Virus record (IMG/VR): IMGVR_UViG_3300025603_000997 | Span: 1-64,000 of that record | Strand: one strand, 5' to 3' | From: a virus | Length of the DNA stretch: 64,000 nucleotides | Part shown: positions 25,725 to 34,059 of the stretch, piece after piece | Numbering within the stretch: position 1 is the stretch's first letter | Layout: each line of letters opens with the position of its first letter | Position numbers and translations under genes: made by a program | The notes under the pieces: model-generated | Told to the model about the DNA's origin: nothing | Databases searched by the model: none | Seen by the model: only the letters and a program-made list of their open reading frames with translations

Positions 25725-25889
25725 ATGGAATACGACATAAACTTGGTAGAAGTACTTATGAGACCAACCCAAGATTTAGAAGAAGCAGTTTGTAAAGTAA
25801 TGAAGTATTTCAAGTGCGATGAGGATCAAGCAGTTAGTATGGTGAATGGAGTAATGGCACATTACGATATGGAGGCACAGAATGATTAA
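25725..25889 (+). CDS. Small acidic protein
   Basis: A 54-residue protein (MEYDINLVEVLMRPTQDLEE), helical with an acidic surface. It follows a promoter cassette and overlaps the next gene by 8 bases. No family. Confidence 0.55.
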   Translation: MEYDINLVEVLMRPTQDLEEAVCKVMKYFKCDEDQAVSMVNGVMAHYDMEAQND

Positions 25890-26010
25890 TTTTGTTGCAG
25901 GTATTGTAGTAGGTATCATTATTAGTAGTGTTGGGTTTACAGTTATTGCCGAAAAAGTTGACCAAGGCATTGGTGTGGTCCAAGAGAGTGTTAAAAAAGC
26001 AGTAGAGTAA
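25882..26010 (+). CDS. Single-span membrane peptide
   Basis: A 42-residue peptide with one N-terminal membrane helix (VAGIVVGIIISSVGF) and an amphipathic tail. It overlaps the previous gene and ends 6 bases before the next promoter. Function unknown. Confidence 0.55.
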   Translation: MINFVAGIVVGIIISSVGFTVIAEKVDQGIGVVQESVKKAVE

Positions 26011-26016
26011 AAACGG

Positions 26017-26045
26017 TTGACATAAGAAGTAAATGGTAGTATAAT
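26017..26045 (+). promoter_or_regulatory. Sigma70-type promoter
   Basis: TTGACA (26017-26022), 17 bases, TATAAT (26040-26045). It lacks the shared leader. It drives the gene at 26097 and possibly, by read-through of the terminator at 26456, the tmRNA. Confidence 0.85.
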
Positions 26046-26096
26046 CGAAGATGTATTATTTGTTTTTTAATTTTAATTTTTTAGGAGTTATTGACT

Positions 26097-26438
26097 ATGA
26101 CTAATAAAACTTTCGCAGTAGCAGGTGTTTCTACGCTTAAAGGTGTTACTAAGGTACGTTTCGCAAATGATATGACACGTGTTAAAATCCTTGTTAAGGA
26201 TAGGCATGAGAATATCGATCTTGTTTCACTTACAGATGCGATGAGCAAAGGTGAAGCAGTAAAAGCTCTAATGGGTATGGACACAATGATGAGTGATCCG
26301 CTCAATGCAGAAGCAATCCGTGCCGCAGATGCCAAGTACAATGGCAGTGTTAAGGTTACTAAACAAGAAGTAAGTTTGGATAGCATTAAGGCACGTGTAC
26401 TAGAAGGCAGTGTAGCAGTTGAATCTGAAATGGCTTAA
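26097..26438 (+). CDS. Hypothetical phage protein
   Basis: A 113-residue protein with an AGGAG site 9 bases before the ATG; an in-frame TTG at 26091 is too close to that site. It is made of alternating strands and helices (VTKVRFANDMTRVKILVKDR; EAVKALMGMDTMMSD). It has its own promoter and terminator, suggesting strong expression. Function unknown. Confidence 0.6.
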   Translation: MTNKTFAVAGVSTLKGVTKVRFANDMTRVKILVKDRHENIDLVSLTDAMSKGEAVKALMGMDTMMSDPLNAEAIRAADAKYNGSVKVTKQEVSLDSIKARVLEGSVAVESEMA

Positions 26439-26455
26439 TACACTACACACCTAGT

Positions 26456-26477
26456 AAAAGGGCCTCTGGGCCCTTTT
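26456..26477 (+). terminator. Rho-independent terminator
   Basis: AAAAGGGCC - TCTG - GGCCCTTTT, a perfect 9-bp stem ending in T residues, 18 bases after the stop of the upstream gene and about 20 bases before the tmRNA acceptor piece. Confidence 0.9.
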
Positions 26478-26497
26478 CTAGTAAATACAAGTTATTG

Positions 26498-26757
<260 letters not shown>

Positions 26758-26783
26758 AGCAGGGCTTTCGGGCCCTGCTTTTT
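26758..26783 (+). terminator. Rho-independent terminator of the tmRNA
   Basis: AGCAGGGC - TTTCGG - GCCCTGCT followed by TTTTT, directly after the coding piece. Confidence 0.9.
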
Positions 26784-26803
26784 CTTTAGTTCTAGGATTT
26801 AAA

Positions 26804-27280
26804 ATGGCTATAGCGATGCAATCATTACCATATGTTTATAAACTACCCGATGGTACATATATTCACGTTACTATGCGACAGTATGGCGGTATTGCGTTAA
26901 GTGGAGAAGCACTTGAGGACTTTAACAGTGACATGGCTAGATTAAACGTAGTAGAAAAGGCCCATTTAGGCAAATACCAAGTACAAAGAGAAACAATAGA
27001 AGGAACCGTTAACATAAACGGACAGTCTTACCCTAAAGTACCACTATTAAAATCTACGTATCCTAATGAATCAGAGTTGCCAGACTTCAGTGATGATTAC
27101 TTTAGTATTATGTGGAAATGGGGTACTATAATGACACAAGACCCCAATATTAGGTACCATGCTCCAGGAGCATCAGGTAATAGTTACGTCAATGAAAAAG
27201 ATCCCTGCATCAAAGAAGTTGGCACATATGGCGACAAGCATAAAATGTGTACATGGTCAACTATTACTAATGTACAGTAA
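26804..27280 (+). CDS. Hypothetical protein
   Basis: A 158-residue protein beginning MAIAMQSLPYVYKLPDGTYI, beta-rich at the N-terminus and with Tyr/Asn/Asp-rich loops. It starts 20 bases after the tmRNA terminator. Its nature suggests a small structural or particle protein, but nothing proves it. Confidence 0.5.
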   Translation: MAIAMQSLPYVYKLPDGTYIHVTMRQYGGIALSGEALEDFNSDMARLNVVEKAHLGKYQVQRETIEGTVNINGQSYPKVPLLKSTYPNESELPDFSDDYFSIMWKWGTIMTQDPNIRYHAPGASGNSYVNEKDPCIKEVGTYGDKHKMCTWSTITNVQ

Positions 27281-27285
27281 AAATA

Positions 27286-27293
27286 ATAAATAC
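27286..27293 (+). promoter_or_regulatory. T4-type late promoter box
   Basis: ATAAATAC, 30 bases before the ATG at 27324, followed by a TTAGGAGAG ribosome site. Confidence 0.5.
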
Positions 27294-27323
27294 GTTATAT
27301 ATATGCTTTAGGAGAGAAAACAA

Positions 27324-27698
27324 ATGGCTTACATATTCATAGCTAATGATTTAATATACACACATGATGATGCTACTACTACACAGTTTGAATGTAGAGA
27401 CTACGGTACGGTTAAAGGATTAACTGGCTCAGACTTATCTACAATGAACGCTAGATTCGGCGCTTATGATACTGCAATGCAACCACTAATTGATGCAGGA
27501 ACCTTAGTTGTTGAGGGTAGTCCAGCTGATTCAGCGGTGTTGTACAAAAAGTACACATTTACTACAGACCCAGTACCAAGCGAAGATTGGTTTGCTGACA
27601 TAGTAGCAAATGACGCAGATGCTCAGTCCGTTAATGACGAAATGCAGGCTGATGCTAACGTCACCTGGACAACAAGATCTTGGACAGATAGAACTTAG
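27324..27698 (+). CDS. Hypothetical protein
   Basis: A 124-residue acidic protein (MAYIFIANDLIYTHDDATTT; DWFADIVANDADAQSVNDEM) with a strong ribosome site and a late-type promoter box. Asp- and Thr-rich composition resembles virion-surface proteins. No family. Confidence 0.5.
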   Translation: MAYIFIANDLIYTHDDATTTQFECRDYGTVKGLTGSDLSTMNARFGAYDTAMQPLIDAGTLVVEGSPADSAVLYKKYTFTTDPVPSEDWFADIVANDADAQSVNDEMQADANVTWTTRSWTDRT

Positions 27699-27724
27699 TA
27701 TCTTCAATCAATACTTATTGAGAA

Positions 27725-27748
27725 CTAGGCTATAGAGATATAGCCTAG
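27725..27748 (+). repeat. Perfect inverted repeat before a radical SAM gene
   Basis: CTAGGCTATA - GAGA - TATAGCCTAG, a 10-bp stem with a GNRA-type loop. No T tract follows. It ends 20 bases before the ATG at 27769, so it may shape the leader of that gene or end the previous transcript weakly. Confidence 0.65.
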
Positions 27749-27768
27749 ACTCTATACTCAACCATATT

Positions 27769-28974
27769 ATGAATAAAACTTTCTGTATCCTTCCTTGGAC
27801 GCATTTCTTTCACGACGCTACCGGTAAAGTCTCGCCCTGTTGTAATGCTAATTGTAGCAGAACGGACGGCGATCAAACCTCTGATTACGGGAACATGCGA
27901 GATTATGATACTCACATGGACATAATGAATCAGGACAACTTTAATACGTTACGACTTAATATGTTGGAAGGTAAAGAGACTACTGAATGCCAGCCCTGTT
28001 ACGACATAGAAAAGCATGGTGGAAAAAGTTTTAGACAAAGCAAGAACACAATGTTGGATCAAATGATCACCATGGACGAGATTGAAGAAATGACCAATCC
28101 AGATGGTAGTCTCAAAGACTTTAACATGCGATATTGGGACATTAGGTTTAGCAACGTATGTAATCTAAGTTGTCGTATGTGTGGTCCAGAATACAGCCAT
28201 ACCTGGGCAAAAGAAGTTGATAAACGATTCAATGGTAAACACATAGTCAAAGCACACGAGTCAGAAGAATGGTCCGACATGATCAGTAAGTATGGCCCAT
28301 TGGATGAGTTATATGACATATACTTTGCTGGTGGTGAAGTTATGTTCCAGAAAGAACACTGGCAGATGCTGGATCACCTAATAGACATTGGTAAAACAGA
28401 TGTTATGGTGATGTATGTTACCAATTTAACCAAGTTGGATTACGATGGATACAAGTTACTAGACTACGTACCCAAGTTCCGCGACGTGACATTTACTGTT
28501 AGTATGGACGGCACAGGCGACCTATTGGAGTATATTAGGTGGGGTAGCAAATGGGACCAGATAGTTAAGAATCTAGATACTGTTAACAATTTGCCTAACG
28601 TACACTTGCGAGTAAATCATGTTACCATGTGGTACAATGTTCTTGCATTACCTAAAACGTTAGACTTTTTGTATGGTAACGGTTATCTCAAAGAACCGTA
28701 CCAATTGGATCTATGCATTGCACAAGAACCTGAGAATCATGTGGGTGCTCTACCTGAGGATCTCAAATTAGTAGCAATAGACAAAATAAAGCATAGCACG
28801 TACTATGTCAATGGATTGTTAAAAGACAAACTAGATGCAATATGCAATGCAATGATGACTGTGGAATATCCTTTACCAATCGAACATACCGAGACCTTAG
28901 ACACACGTCGCGGTTGTAATATCGTAGACGTTCTGCCAGAGATTGAACCTTATTACTTAATTGGTGAAAATTAA
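27769..28974 (+). CDS. Radical SAM protein with N-terminal Cys cluster (copy 2)
   Basis: A 401-residue protein. N-terminal cluster-type Cys: FCILPWTHF, VSPCCNANC, ECQPCYDIEKHGGKSFRQ. The radical SAM site is NVCNLSCRMCGPE, followed by YFAGGEVMFQ (GGE) and VMYVTNLTKL. The gene is intact and has a hairpin in its leader. As in the other copies, no substrate peptide gene is directly adjacent. The substrate is unknown. Confidence 0.85.
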   Translation: MNKTFCILPWTHFFHDATGKVSPCCNANCSRTDGDQTSDYGNMRDYDTHMDIMNQDNFNTLRLNMLEGKETTECQPCYDIEKHGGKSFRQSKNTMLDQMITMDEIEEMTNPDGSLKDFNMRYWDIRFSNVCNLSCRMCGPEYSHTWAKEVDKRFNGKHIVKAHESEEWSDMISKYGPLDELYDIYFAGGEVMFQKEHWQMLDHLIDIGKTDVMVMYVTNLTKLDYDGYKLLDYVPKFRDVTFTVSMDGTGDLLEYIRWGSKWDQIVKNLDTVNNLPNVHLRVNHVTMWYNVLALPKTLDFLYGNGYLKEPYQLDLCIAQEPENHVGALPEDLKLVAIDKIKHSTYYVNGLLKDKLDAICNAMMTVEYPLPIEHTETLDTRRGCNIVDVLPEIEPYYLIGEN

Positions 28975-28975
28975 A

Positions 28976-29004
28976 TTGACACAAGGGTAGTAATACCATA
29001 TAGT
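28976..29004 (+). promoter_or_regulatory. Sigma70-like promoter
   Basis: TTGACA (28976-28981), 17 bases, TATAGT (28999-29004), followed by an AAAGGAGG ribosome site before the ATG at 29025. The -35 overlaps the stop region of the radical SAM gene. Confidence 0.75.
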
Positions 29005-29024
29005 ATATACTCAAAGGAGGTGTT

Positions 29025-29273
29025 ATGTTATATGAACTTATTCTAGTAACCAACCTAGGTATCAACCCTGTGGCCGTTTACGACAACGAATACGAGTGCA
29101 TGATGGGAGCAGAAGATTGGAAAGAACAAAACATAGCGGCAGGATGCGTACCTAAAATATCCCCAGAAGATGCATTTGAAAGACTGTTAAATATTATGAA
29201 CGAGTTCGATCAAATAATCAATGATGGCTCTGCGCAGGGTATAATAAACGAATTACCGGAACAAGTCGAATAA
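29025..29273 (+). CDS. Small acidic protein
   Basis: An 82-residue protein (MLYELILVTNLGINPVAVYD; LLNIMNEFDQIINDG) with an AAAGGAGG ribosome site. No family is recognised. It is probably an early protein from its promoter. Confidence 0.55.
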   Translation: MLYELILVTNLGINPVAVYDNEYECMMGAEDWKEQNIAAGCVPKISPEDAFERLLNIMNEFDQIINDGSAQGIINELPEQVE

Positions 29274-29284
29274 AGGACATTCAA

Positions 29285-29503
29285 ATGGGCATGGGTATTA
29301 CTATACAAACACTAGACAGAATTAAACAGTCAGATCCAGATAAGCATGATCTATTACATAAATTATGGCAAAACAGTTTTGGTGAAGGAGCCACAATTGG
29401 ATTTGTAGAAGCACAATGTGACGCCGCTGGTCTCAACAACACAGGCAACGAAGATATTGACTTTGTTATATCTGCTATTAAGCTCAACATCAGTAACCAG
29501 TAA
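29285..29503 (+). CDS. Small hypothetical protein
   Basis: A 72-residue protein (RIKQSDPDKHDLLHKLWQNS; IDFVISAIKLNIS). An AAAGGA site precedes the ATG. It follows the previous gene by 11 bases and is followed by the next after 3. Function unknown. Confidence 0.5.
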   Translation: MGMGITIQTLDRIKQSDPDKHDLLHKLWQNSFGEGATIGFVEAQCDAAGLNNTGNEDIDFVISAIKLNISNQ

Positions 29504-29506
29504 AAT

Positions 29507-30256
29507 GTGAAAAACAATATTGAACTGGTAATAAGCCATTACGAAGGTTCTGGCGGAAACTTTTTAGGCAGACTGTATGCCGGCAAAAATCTAGACTCAC
29601 AACCAGACTTTCGTGTTGACACGAATCGTGACCCTTACTCTCTGCCTATTAACGGTAGGGACAATTGGTATGAAGAACTAGAACAGGATCTAGTAGATCA
29701 CACAGTGCTGATAACGCACAACTACGATCGTGAACTTATAACGAACACCTTTCCCACTGCTAAACTAATACAACTATACCCTTGTAGACAAGTTGGCAAC
29801 TGTCTGTATAATATATCCTATAAAAAACTATCTTTAAGCATGTCTAACGCAGTAGATAACCATTATATACAGATCCAAGATTGGTATGAACACTACACCA
29901 AGCATACGCCAGAATACCCTTGTGTTGACCCTGTAGACCTGTCTAATAAGCCGTTTGTTGAGCAGTTATTAGGCGTTCAGTTTACTGTAGAACAAGATAG
30001 ATACTTTAACAAATACTGGAGTAATCAACTCAAGTATCGGTTGTCTATCCCCACTAAACCCTTGTCAATGCTAGATTTGGTTAATCTTTGGGCTATTCAG
30101 AACTGGTGTACAGAATGGTCAGTAGCATTCCTACTGTATGTGTACGAGCTAACACATGATCTGTTTGATCGTAGGAAATGGAGCATAGATCAACAGGACC
30201 TTACTAGTTGGGATAGCGTGTATCTCCTTGAAAAACAATACAATTTTATTGGTTGA
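29507..30256 (+). CDS. Sulfotransferase-like protein
   Basis: A 249-residue protein with GTG start. ISHYEGSGGNFLGRLYAG resembles the glycine-rich PAPS-binding loop of sulfotransferase-fold proteins found in phages, and KLIQLYPCRQVGNC could be the second PAPS contact. The catalytic residues cannot be fixed by eye. If correct, it would sulfate a glycan or metabolite, fitting the nearby glycan genes and the SulP transporter. Confidence is moderate. Confidence 0.45.
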   Translation: MKNNIELVISHYEGSGGNFLGRLYAGKNLDSQPDFRVDTNRDPYSLPINGRDNWYEELEQDLVDHTVLITHNYDRELITNTFPTAKLIQLYPCRQVGNCLYNISYKKLSLSMSNAVDNHYIQIQDWYEHYTKHTPEYPCVDPVDLSNKPFVEQLLGVQFTVEQDRYFNKYWSNQLKYRLSIPTKPLSMLDLVNLWAIQNWCTEWSVAFLLYVYELTHDLFDRRKWSIDQQDLTSWDSVYLLEKQYNFIG

Positions 30257-30281
30257 CCATCTGCCCAAAAGGCTCTATAAT
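30253..30281 (+). promoter_or_regulatory. Sigma70-type promoter with shared leader (copy 3)
   Basis: TTGACC (30253-30258), 17 bases, TATAAT (30276-30281), then the shared leader and AAGGAGCTAAACAAG. From the spacer end through the ATG the sequence is identical to the copy at 32281. Confidence 0.92.
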
Positions 30282-30316
30282 ACGTAAGTATATTAACTAG
30301 TAAGGAGCTAAACAAG

Positions 30317-30667
30317 ATGACTGCAACGATCGAAACATACAATGTAGAGCTGGTGCACCAAGAAGCCCTGCAAGCGGCTAACACGGCGGCTCAGGAGTTT
30401 GCTAACAGTCACTTTAACGGTGACGACGGTGGGGCTTGTGGCTTCAGCTGGGTTGATGTCTACGGCGTACGTAGCAACAGCAAGCTGGGCAAGGCCCTGC
30501 AGACAGTGGGCTTCCGTAAGAGCTACTCAGGCTCCTTGCAACTGTGGAACAAGTGGTACATGGGCCAGAGCGTTGATGCTAGCGGAGCAGGTGCAGACGC
30601 ATACGCTACCTTATTAAAAGACAAGCTGGGCTTGGACAAGTGCTACGCAGGAAGCAGGTTAGATTAA
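30317..30667 (+). CDS. Conserved phage protein, GC-rich
   Basis: A 116-residue protein with FSWVDVYGVRSNSKLGKAL, GFRKSYSGSLQLWN and a C-terminal KCYAGSRLD, a pattern I know from several unrelated phage groups, function unassigned. Two sequence lines inside it (30421-30540) are 58-60% GC by count, against about 40% in neighbouring lines. It has a near-perfect promoter and ribosome site. Recent transfer from a GC-rich phage, or codon choice for very high expression, would both explain this. Confidence 0.75.
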   Translation: MTATIETYNVELVHQEALQAANTAAQEFANSHFNGDDGGACGFSWVDVYGVRSNSKLGKALQTVGFRKSYSGSLQLWNKWYMGQSVDASGAGADAYATLLKDKLGLDKCYAGSRLD

Positions 30668-30672
30668 ATTGA

Positions 30673-30701
30673 TTGACAGTTTGTCCGAAAACCTCTATAA
30701 T
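30673..30701 (+). promoter_or_regulatory. Sigma70-type promoter with shared leader (copy 4)
   Basis: TTGACA (30673-30678), 17 bases, TATAAT (30696-30701), then GTAGTATATTAACTAGTAAG and GAGC before the ATG at 30732. Confidence 0.92.
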
Positions 30702-30731
30702 ACGTAGTATATTAACTAGTAAGGAGCTGGT

Positions 30732-31865
30732 ATGGCACAATTTGTTTTAGAATACAAAGATATAACTCGAAAGCCTAACCCTATGCGGATTCTAAATCCG
30801 TTAGCAAAGGCTAGCAACGAAGTGGTAGATCTACTTGATAGGGTTGAAACACTAGAGCGCAGTAATGCTTGGAAAAAATTAATTAAACAGTGGCAAGAAC
30901 AAGATAAGATGCTGGATCCAAATCTGCTTCCTAAGGTGGCTAGAATGGGGTTAGGCAAACTGGACATTGCTAACGATATTCAACGACAACTAGACGCTAA
31001 ACATTGTGCTAAGACTATTGCTGATCCTGCAAGATTTATGGAGCAGTTGGTGCAGGCACTAAATTGTGTTGTTACTAGCGACGGTAAATGGTTGAGTATA
31101 GATGGACAGCACACTGCTACAGTACTTGCATCTTTAATCAGAGCAGGACTTGTAAAAGGAGTTGATGCAGATAACTGGCGTGACTTTGAAGTTAATGTAC
31201 TCTACGTAGAAACAGATGATTTGGCTTTTGCAAGAAAGGCGTTTGGTATTCTTAACGGTAAAGGTAAGAAGCGACAAAGTGCGTACAGTGATTTGCGCAC
31301 AAGCGTTTATGTAGTTCGTATTGACAAGAACACAGACGACGAAGAGGATGTTGCTATAGAACGTAAGGTAGCTATTGCAGAAAAGTATGATTGCTATCCT
31401 GTTGAAGAAAAGAGTGCCTTAAACAAACATCCAGGCACGTTTACTAACGTGGGTATCTTTAAAGCAAGAAGCGATAAAGTCATCGAAGAAGCGTGTAAAT
31501 GGCATAACACATACTTTCATCAAGACAATATACACGTATCATTGTTCTTTATGCTTGATGAACTTGCAAAAAATAAAGCAAAACTTACGGATAAGTTTTT
31601 GCGTGAGATTGCGGGTTTAATACAAAATATATTTGTTGACTTGGACGGTTATGCAGGAGCAGTTCATAAAGCATTCAAACTGTTCACTGAAAAGCAGTAC
31701 GGTGAAGCTATGCCGTGGCGAGACGATGCGTATATCATTGGACTGTTACAGTTATACAAAGAACTAGGTGGCACTGAACGGGTTCCGCAGTTGTTGTTAG
31801 ACACATATAGCGATTTACATCTTTACTTTGGTGATGAGATCGTTGAATACGCAAAGGCGGCGTAA
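30732..31865 (+). CDS. ParB/DGQHR-type nuclease-fold protein
   Basis: A 377-residue protein. Residues about 100-180 carry WLSIDGQHTATVLASLIRAG, the DGQHT motif of ParB/Srx-type and DGQHR-domain proteins, followed by FGILNGKGKKRQSAYSDLRT. Such proteins bind nucleotides (CTP in ParB) or cut DNA. The C-terminal half is helical and unrecognised. Strong promoter cassette; its stop overlaps the next ATG by one base. A second member of the broad group, with DGNTRQHIW, is at 39411. Role in DNA handling or host takeover is inferred. Confidence 0.65.
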   Translation: MAQFVLEYKDITRKPNPMRILNPLAKASNEVVDLLDRVETLERSNAWKKLIKQWQEQDKMLDPNLLPKVARMGLGKLDIANDIQRQLDAKHCAKTIADPARFMEQLVQALNCVVTSDGKWLSIDGQHTATVLASLIRAGLVKGVDADNWRDFEVNVLYVETDDLAFARKAFGILNGKGKKRQSAYSDLRTSVYVVRIDKNTDDEEDVAIERKVAIAEKYDCYPVEEKSALNKHPGTFTNVGIFKARSDKVIEEACKWHNTYFHQDNIHVSLFFMLDELAKNKAKLTDKFLREIAGLIQNIFVDLDGYAGAVHKAFKLFTEKQYGEAMPWRDDAYIIGLLQLYKELGGTERVPQLLLDTYSDLHLYFGDEIVEYAKAA

Positions 31866-32218
31866 TGACTAACTACTACTTCTACATTGTACAGAACTTA
31901 CGTGGTAGGCTTGGCTTTGGTATTGCTAAGGACTATGTTGAACGCAATAAACAGTATAGTGCGCATAGTGGTGATTTAATAGCGTTCCCTTTGCTGTATG
32001 CTGGTCCCGAGATGAAGTGTAAAGCACTAGAACGTCAGTTTAAGAAATATACTATAGACGATATTTGGCTTGTGGATGAGTGGCGTACAGAATGGTGGAA
32101 CGATTACGTCACATTGGACGATGTTAAGAACATGGTTGCTGATGCTATAGAACGTAAGCGATTACTAGAAGTAAAGTTGTTCACAACAGATTATAACTTT
32201 GAACAAGGATATTTGTAA
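31865..32218 (+). CDS. GIY-YIG-like nuclease domain protein
   Basis: A 117-residue protein. YYFYIVQNLRGRLGFGIAKD followed by VERNKQYSAHSG and a conserved-looking ALERQFKKY fits the GIY-YIG/T5orf172 pattern (strand Y-x-Y, then a G-I strand, Arg helix and Glu). GIY-YIG proteins include homing endonucleases. It may be a small free-standing nuclease. Translation is probably coupled to the ParB-like gene (TAATG). Confidence 0.6.
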   Translation: MTNYYFYIVQNLRGRLGFGIAKDYVERNKQYSAHSGDLIAFPLLYAGPEMKCKALERQFKKYTIDDIWLVDEWRTEWWNDYVTLDDVKNMVADAIERKRLLEVKLFTTDYNFEQGYL

Positions 32219-32280
32219 GTCGTTGATTATAAAGAGAAAAATTTGTTAGTAAGTCTTTGTCTTTACAGGATTTTCTTTGG

Positions 32281-32309
32281 TTGACTTGTTGTCCAAAAGG
32301 CTCTATAAT
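32281..32309 (+). promoter_or_regulatory. Sigma70-type promoter with shared leader (copy 5)
   Basis: TTGACT (32281-32286), 17 bases, TATAAT (32304-32309), then the shared leader and AAGGAGCTAAACAAG before the ATG at 32345. Confidence 0.92.
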
Positions 32310-32344
32310 ACGTAAGTATATTAACTAGTAAGGAGCTAAACAAG

Positions 32345-32740
32345 ATGGCATACATTTCAAAAGAAGACGTTAAAGCAATCAGAGACGAACTTAAAGCAAC
32401 CTTTCCTAAGTTCAAGTTTGGTGTTCGTAAAGCAACTGGTAGCATGAGTGTTACAGTTACTGTCAAGCAAGGGCCTACCGACTTTTCAGCTTTACTACGT
32501 GAATATAGAAATGACTATGTGCAGATTAATCCTTACCACACTAACAGATACGGTGAGCACTCTAAGTTCTTTGAGAAGATTGTTGAGATCATCAAGACTG
32601 CTCCTATTAAAGGTGAAGGTTACCATAAAGGAACTGGTCACTATGATAGATCCGACGCCCAGGTTGACTATTTTGATACTGCCTACTACATGTCTATTAA
32701 TGTAGGTGACTGGGACAAACCATATGCATGTTCTAAATAA
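32345..32740 (+). CDS. LPD29-type phage protein
   Basis: A 131-residue protein. ISKEDVKAIRDELKATFP, KFGVRKATGSMSVTVTVKQG, VQINPYHTNRY, FFEKIVEIIKT and DAQVDYFDTAYYMSINVG DWDKPY follow the order of the LPD29 domain, found alone or inside large polyvalent proteins of phages and mobile elements. Its function is unknown. Strong promoter and ribosome site suggest early expression. Confidence 0.75.
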   Translation: MAYISKEDVKAIRDELKATFPKFKFGVRKATGSMSVTVTVKQGPTDFSALLREYRNDYVQINPYHTNRYGEHSKFFEKIVEIIKTAPIKGEGYHKGTGHYDRSDAQVDYFDTAYYMSINVGDWDKPYACSK

Positions 32741-32750
32741 GGAGAATCAT

Positions 32751-32930
32751 ATGTTACTGAATACAGTTGATTTGATGCACATTAGGTTTGATGACGATAC
32801 CAGTTACTATTTTAAGCCAGGCACTTTCTGTTTACTTGAAGCAGGTTGGGACACAGTTAGAGACTACGAAAGAGTTACTGTTCCCAACAATGAGTACGAA
32901 GCAAAGAAAGCAGGGGTCGCAGTTGTGTAG
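32751..32930 (+). CDS. Small hypothetical protein
   Basis: A 59-residue protein starting at 32751 after an AAGGAGAATCAT ribosome site; an earlier in-frame start lies inside the previous gene. DLMHIRFDDDTSYYF and EYEAKKAGVAVV suggest a small beta-alpha domain. No family. Confidence 0.55.
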   Translation: MLLNTVDLMHIRFDDDTSYYFKPGTFCLLEAGWDTVRDYERVTVPNNEYEAKKAGVAVV

Positions 32931-32988
32931 TTTGTTATTAGGTGTTTTGATTTTGATTCTTTTTGTTATTATTGTTAGGATGGGGTAA
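32923..32988 (+). CDS. Possible 21-residue membrane peptide
   Basis: A TTG start with an AGGGG site upstream opens a frame of almost only hydrophobic residues (SLLLGVLILILFVIIV) overlapping the end of the previous gene by 8 bases and ending 1 base before the next ATG. The spacing fits a real gene; the length makes it uncertain. Confidence 0.35.
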   Translation: MCSLLLGVLILILFVIIVRMG

Positions 32989-32989
32989 G

Positions 32990-33232
32990 ATGAAGGCACT
33001 CAGAGAAAAAACAGTGTACAAGGACTTTACTACACCTGATCATGTATACTATGTTGAAGGCAACAAACTGTATGCCTACAAGGTTAAGGATAAGCCCGTG
33101 CATGTTTACTCAACTCCACTACAGTTTAACCAAAATGGACGCAAGTTTGACGAGCTTGTGAATGACTTTATGCTAGAAGACCCAGGTGCAGTGGTATGCA
33201 GTATGTCGGTGAATGGAGAGGTGACCAAATGA
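32990..33232 (+). CDS. Small hypothetical protein
   Basis: An 80-residue basic protein (MKALREKTVYKDFTTPDHVY; KLYAYKVKDKPVHVYSTPL; RKFDELVNDFML). Likely beta-strands and one helix. The start at 32990 is preferred because the frame upstream overlaps other genes. Function unknown. Confidence 0.55.
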   Translation: MKALREKTVYKDFTTPDHVYYVEGNKLYAYKVKDKPVHVYSTPLQFNQNGRKFDELVNDFMLEDPGAVVCSMSVNGEVTK

Positions 33233-33251
33233 TTTCAAAGGGAGAAAGATA

Positions 33252-33299
33252 ATGAGCAATGAACTCGGTGAATGGAAAGATTGTGAGAAAATAAAATGA
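33252..33299 (+). CDS. Possible 15-residue leader peptide
   Basis: An ATG after a good GGGAGAAAG site opens a 15-codon frame (MSNELGEWKDCEKIK) that ends by ATGA overlap with the next gene. It could be a translated leader coupling ribosomes into the gene at 33296, which lacks a strong site of its own. Confidence 0.35.
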   Translation: MSNELGEWKDCEKIK

Positions 33300-33802
33300 G
33301 TAATTATAAATTACACGCAGAGCGAGAGTTTCGAGCCGCCGGTTGGCTAGACGCTGACGGTAAATATTGCGACGAGATGCAAGAAGCGATTTGCAATAAC
33401 GTGTTGAAACTATTAGAGGTGTTTTCTGACGAAGGACATTCGGGGTCATCGGCACCTTACGCCATAGGATTGTTCTCGGAACTTGCAAAATTTAAGCCAC
33501 TCAAGCCACTCACAGGTGAAGATTGGGAGTGGCTTGCGGTTGGTGAGGGTATGTATCAGAACATACGTTGCGGAACTGTGTTCAAACAACCAGATCGGTT
33601 CAGCGGACAACCTTATGATATAAACGGAAAAGTTTTCTGGGAATGGTATGCGGATGATGGCGGCGAAGTGTCTAAGGATTCCTACACGAACGGGGAATCA
33701 GCTGTTCCGATTGAATTCCCTTACAAACAAAAAACGGAATATGTGTTTGTGCCCACTCCAGAATATCCAAACGAATCGTTTACCTTGGAGAAAATAAAAT
33801 GA
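33296..33802 (+). CDS. Conserved phage protein
   Basis: A 168-residue protein with AEREFRAAGWLDADGKYCDE, SDEGHSGSSAPYAIGLFSEL and LTGEDWEWLAVG, a pattern I recall from many tailed phages, function not assigned. It starts by overlap with a tiny leader frame and overlaps the next gene by 4 bases. Probably an early metabolic or DNA-associated protein, by position only. Confidence 0.7.
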   Translation: MSNYKLHAEREFRAAGWLDADGKYCDEMQEAICNNVLKLLEVFSDEGHSGSSAPYAIGLFSELAKFKPLKPLTGEDWEWLAVGEGMYQNIRCGTVFKQPDRFSGQPYDINGKVFWEWYADDGGEVSKDSYTNGESAVPIEFPYKQKTEYVFVPTPEYPNESFTLEKIK

Positions 33803-34059
33803 ATAAAGAATTAATTATGGAAATTGCTAACAAGTCCGGCATGCTTGAAATACTCAAAGACCACGCCGCAGAATATGGAAACGGTACGCTTGAGAATACC
33901 CCATATTTAGAATTAGAAAAGTTCGCCGAGTTGATTGTTCGGGAATGTGTCATGTTTATTGATGTAGGTGCGTCAAAATTCAGTGACGGCGAATGGCTGA
34001 GATCCAGTATTAGAGATATCGGTGACATGATTAAAGAACATCTTGGGGTTGAAGAATGA
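33799..34059 (+). CDS. Conserved small phage protein
   Basis: An 86-residue helical protein (MNKELIMEIANKSGML; LELEKFAELIVRECVMFIDV; IKEHLGVEE). The KFAELIVRECV motif is common in short phage proteins of unknown role. Overlaps both neighbours by 4 bases. Confidence 0.65.
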   Translation: MNKELIMEIANKSGMLEILKDHAAEYGNGTLENTPYLELEKFAELIVRECVMFIDVGASKFSDGEWLRSSIRDIGDMIKEHLGVEE

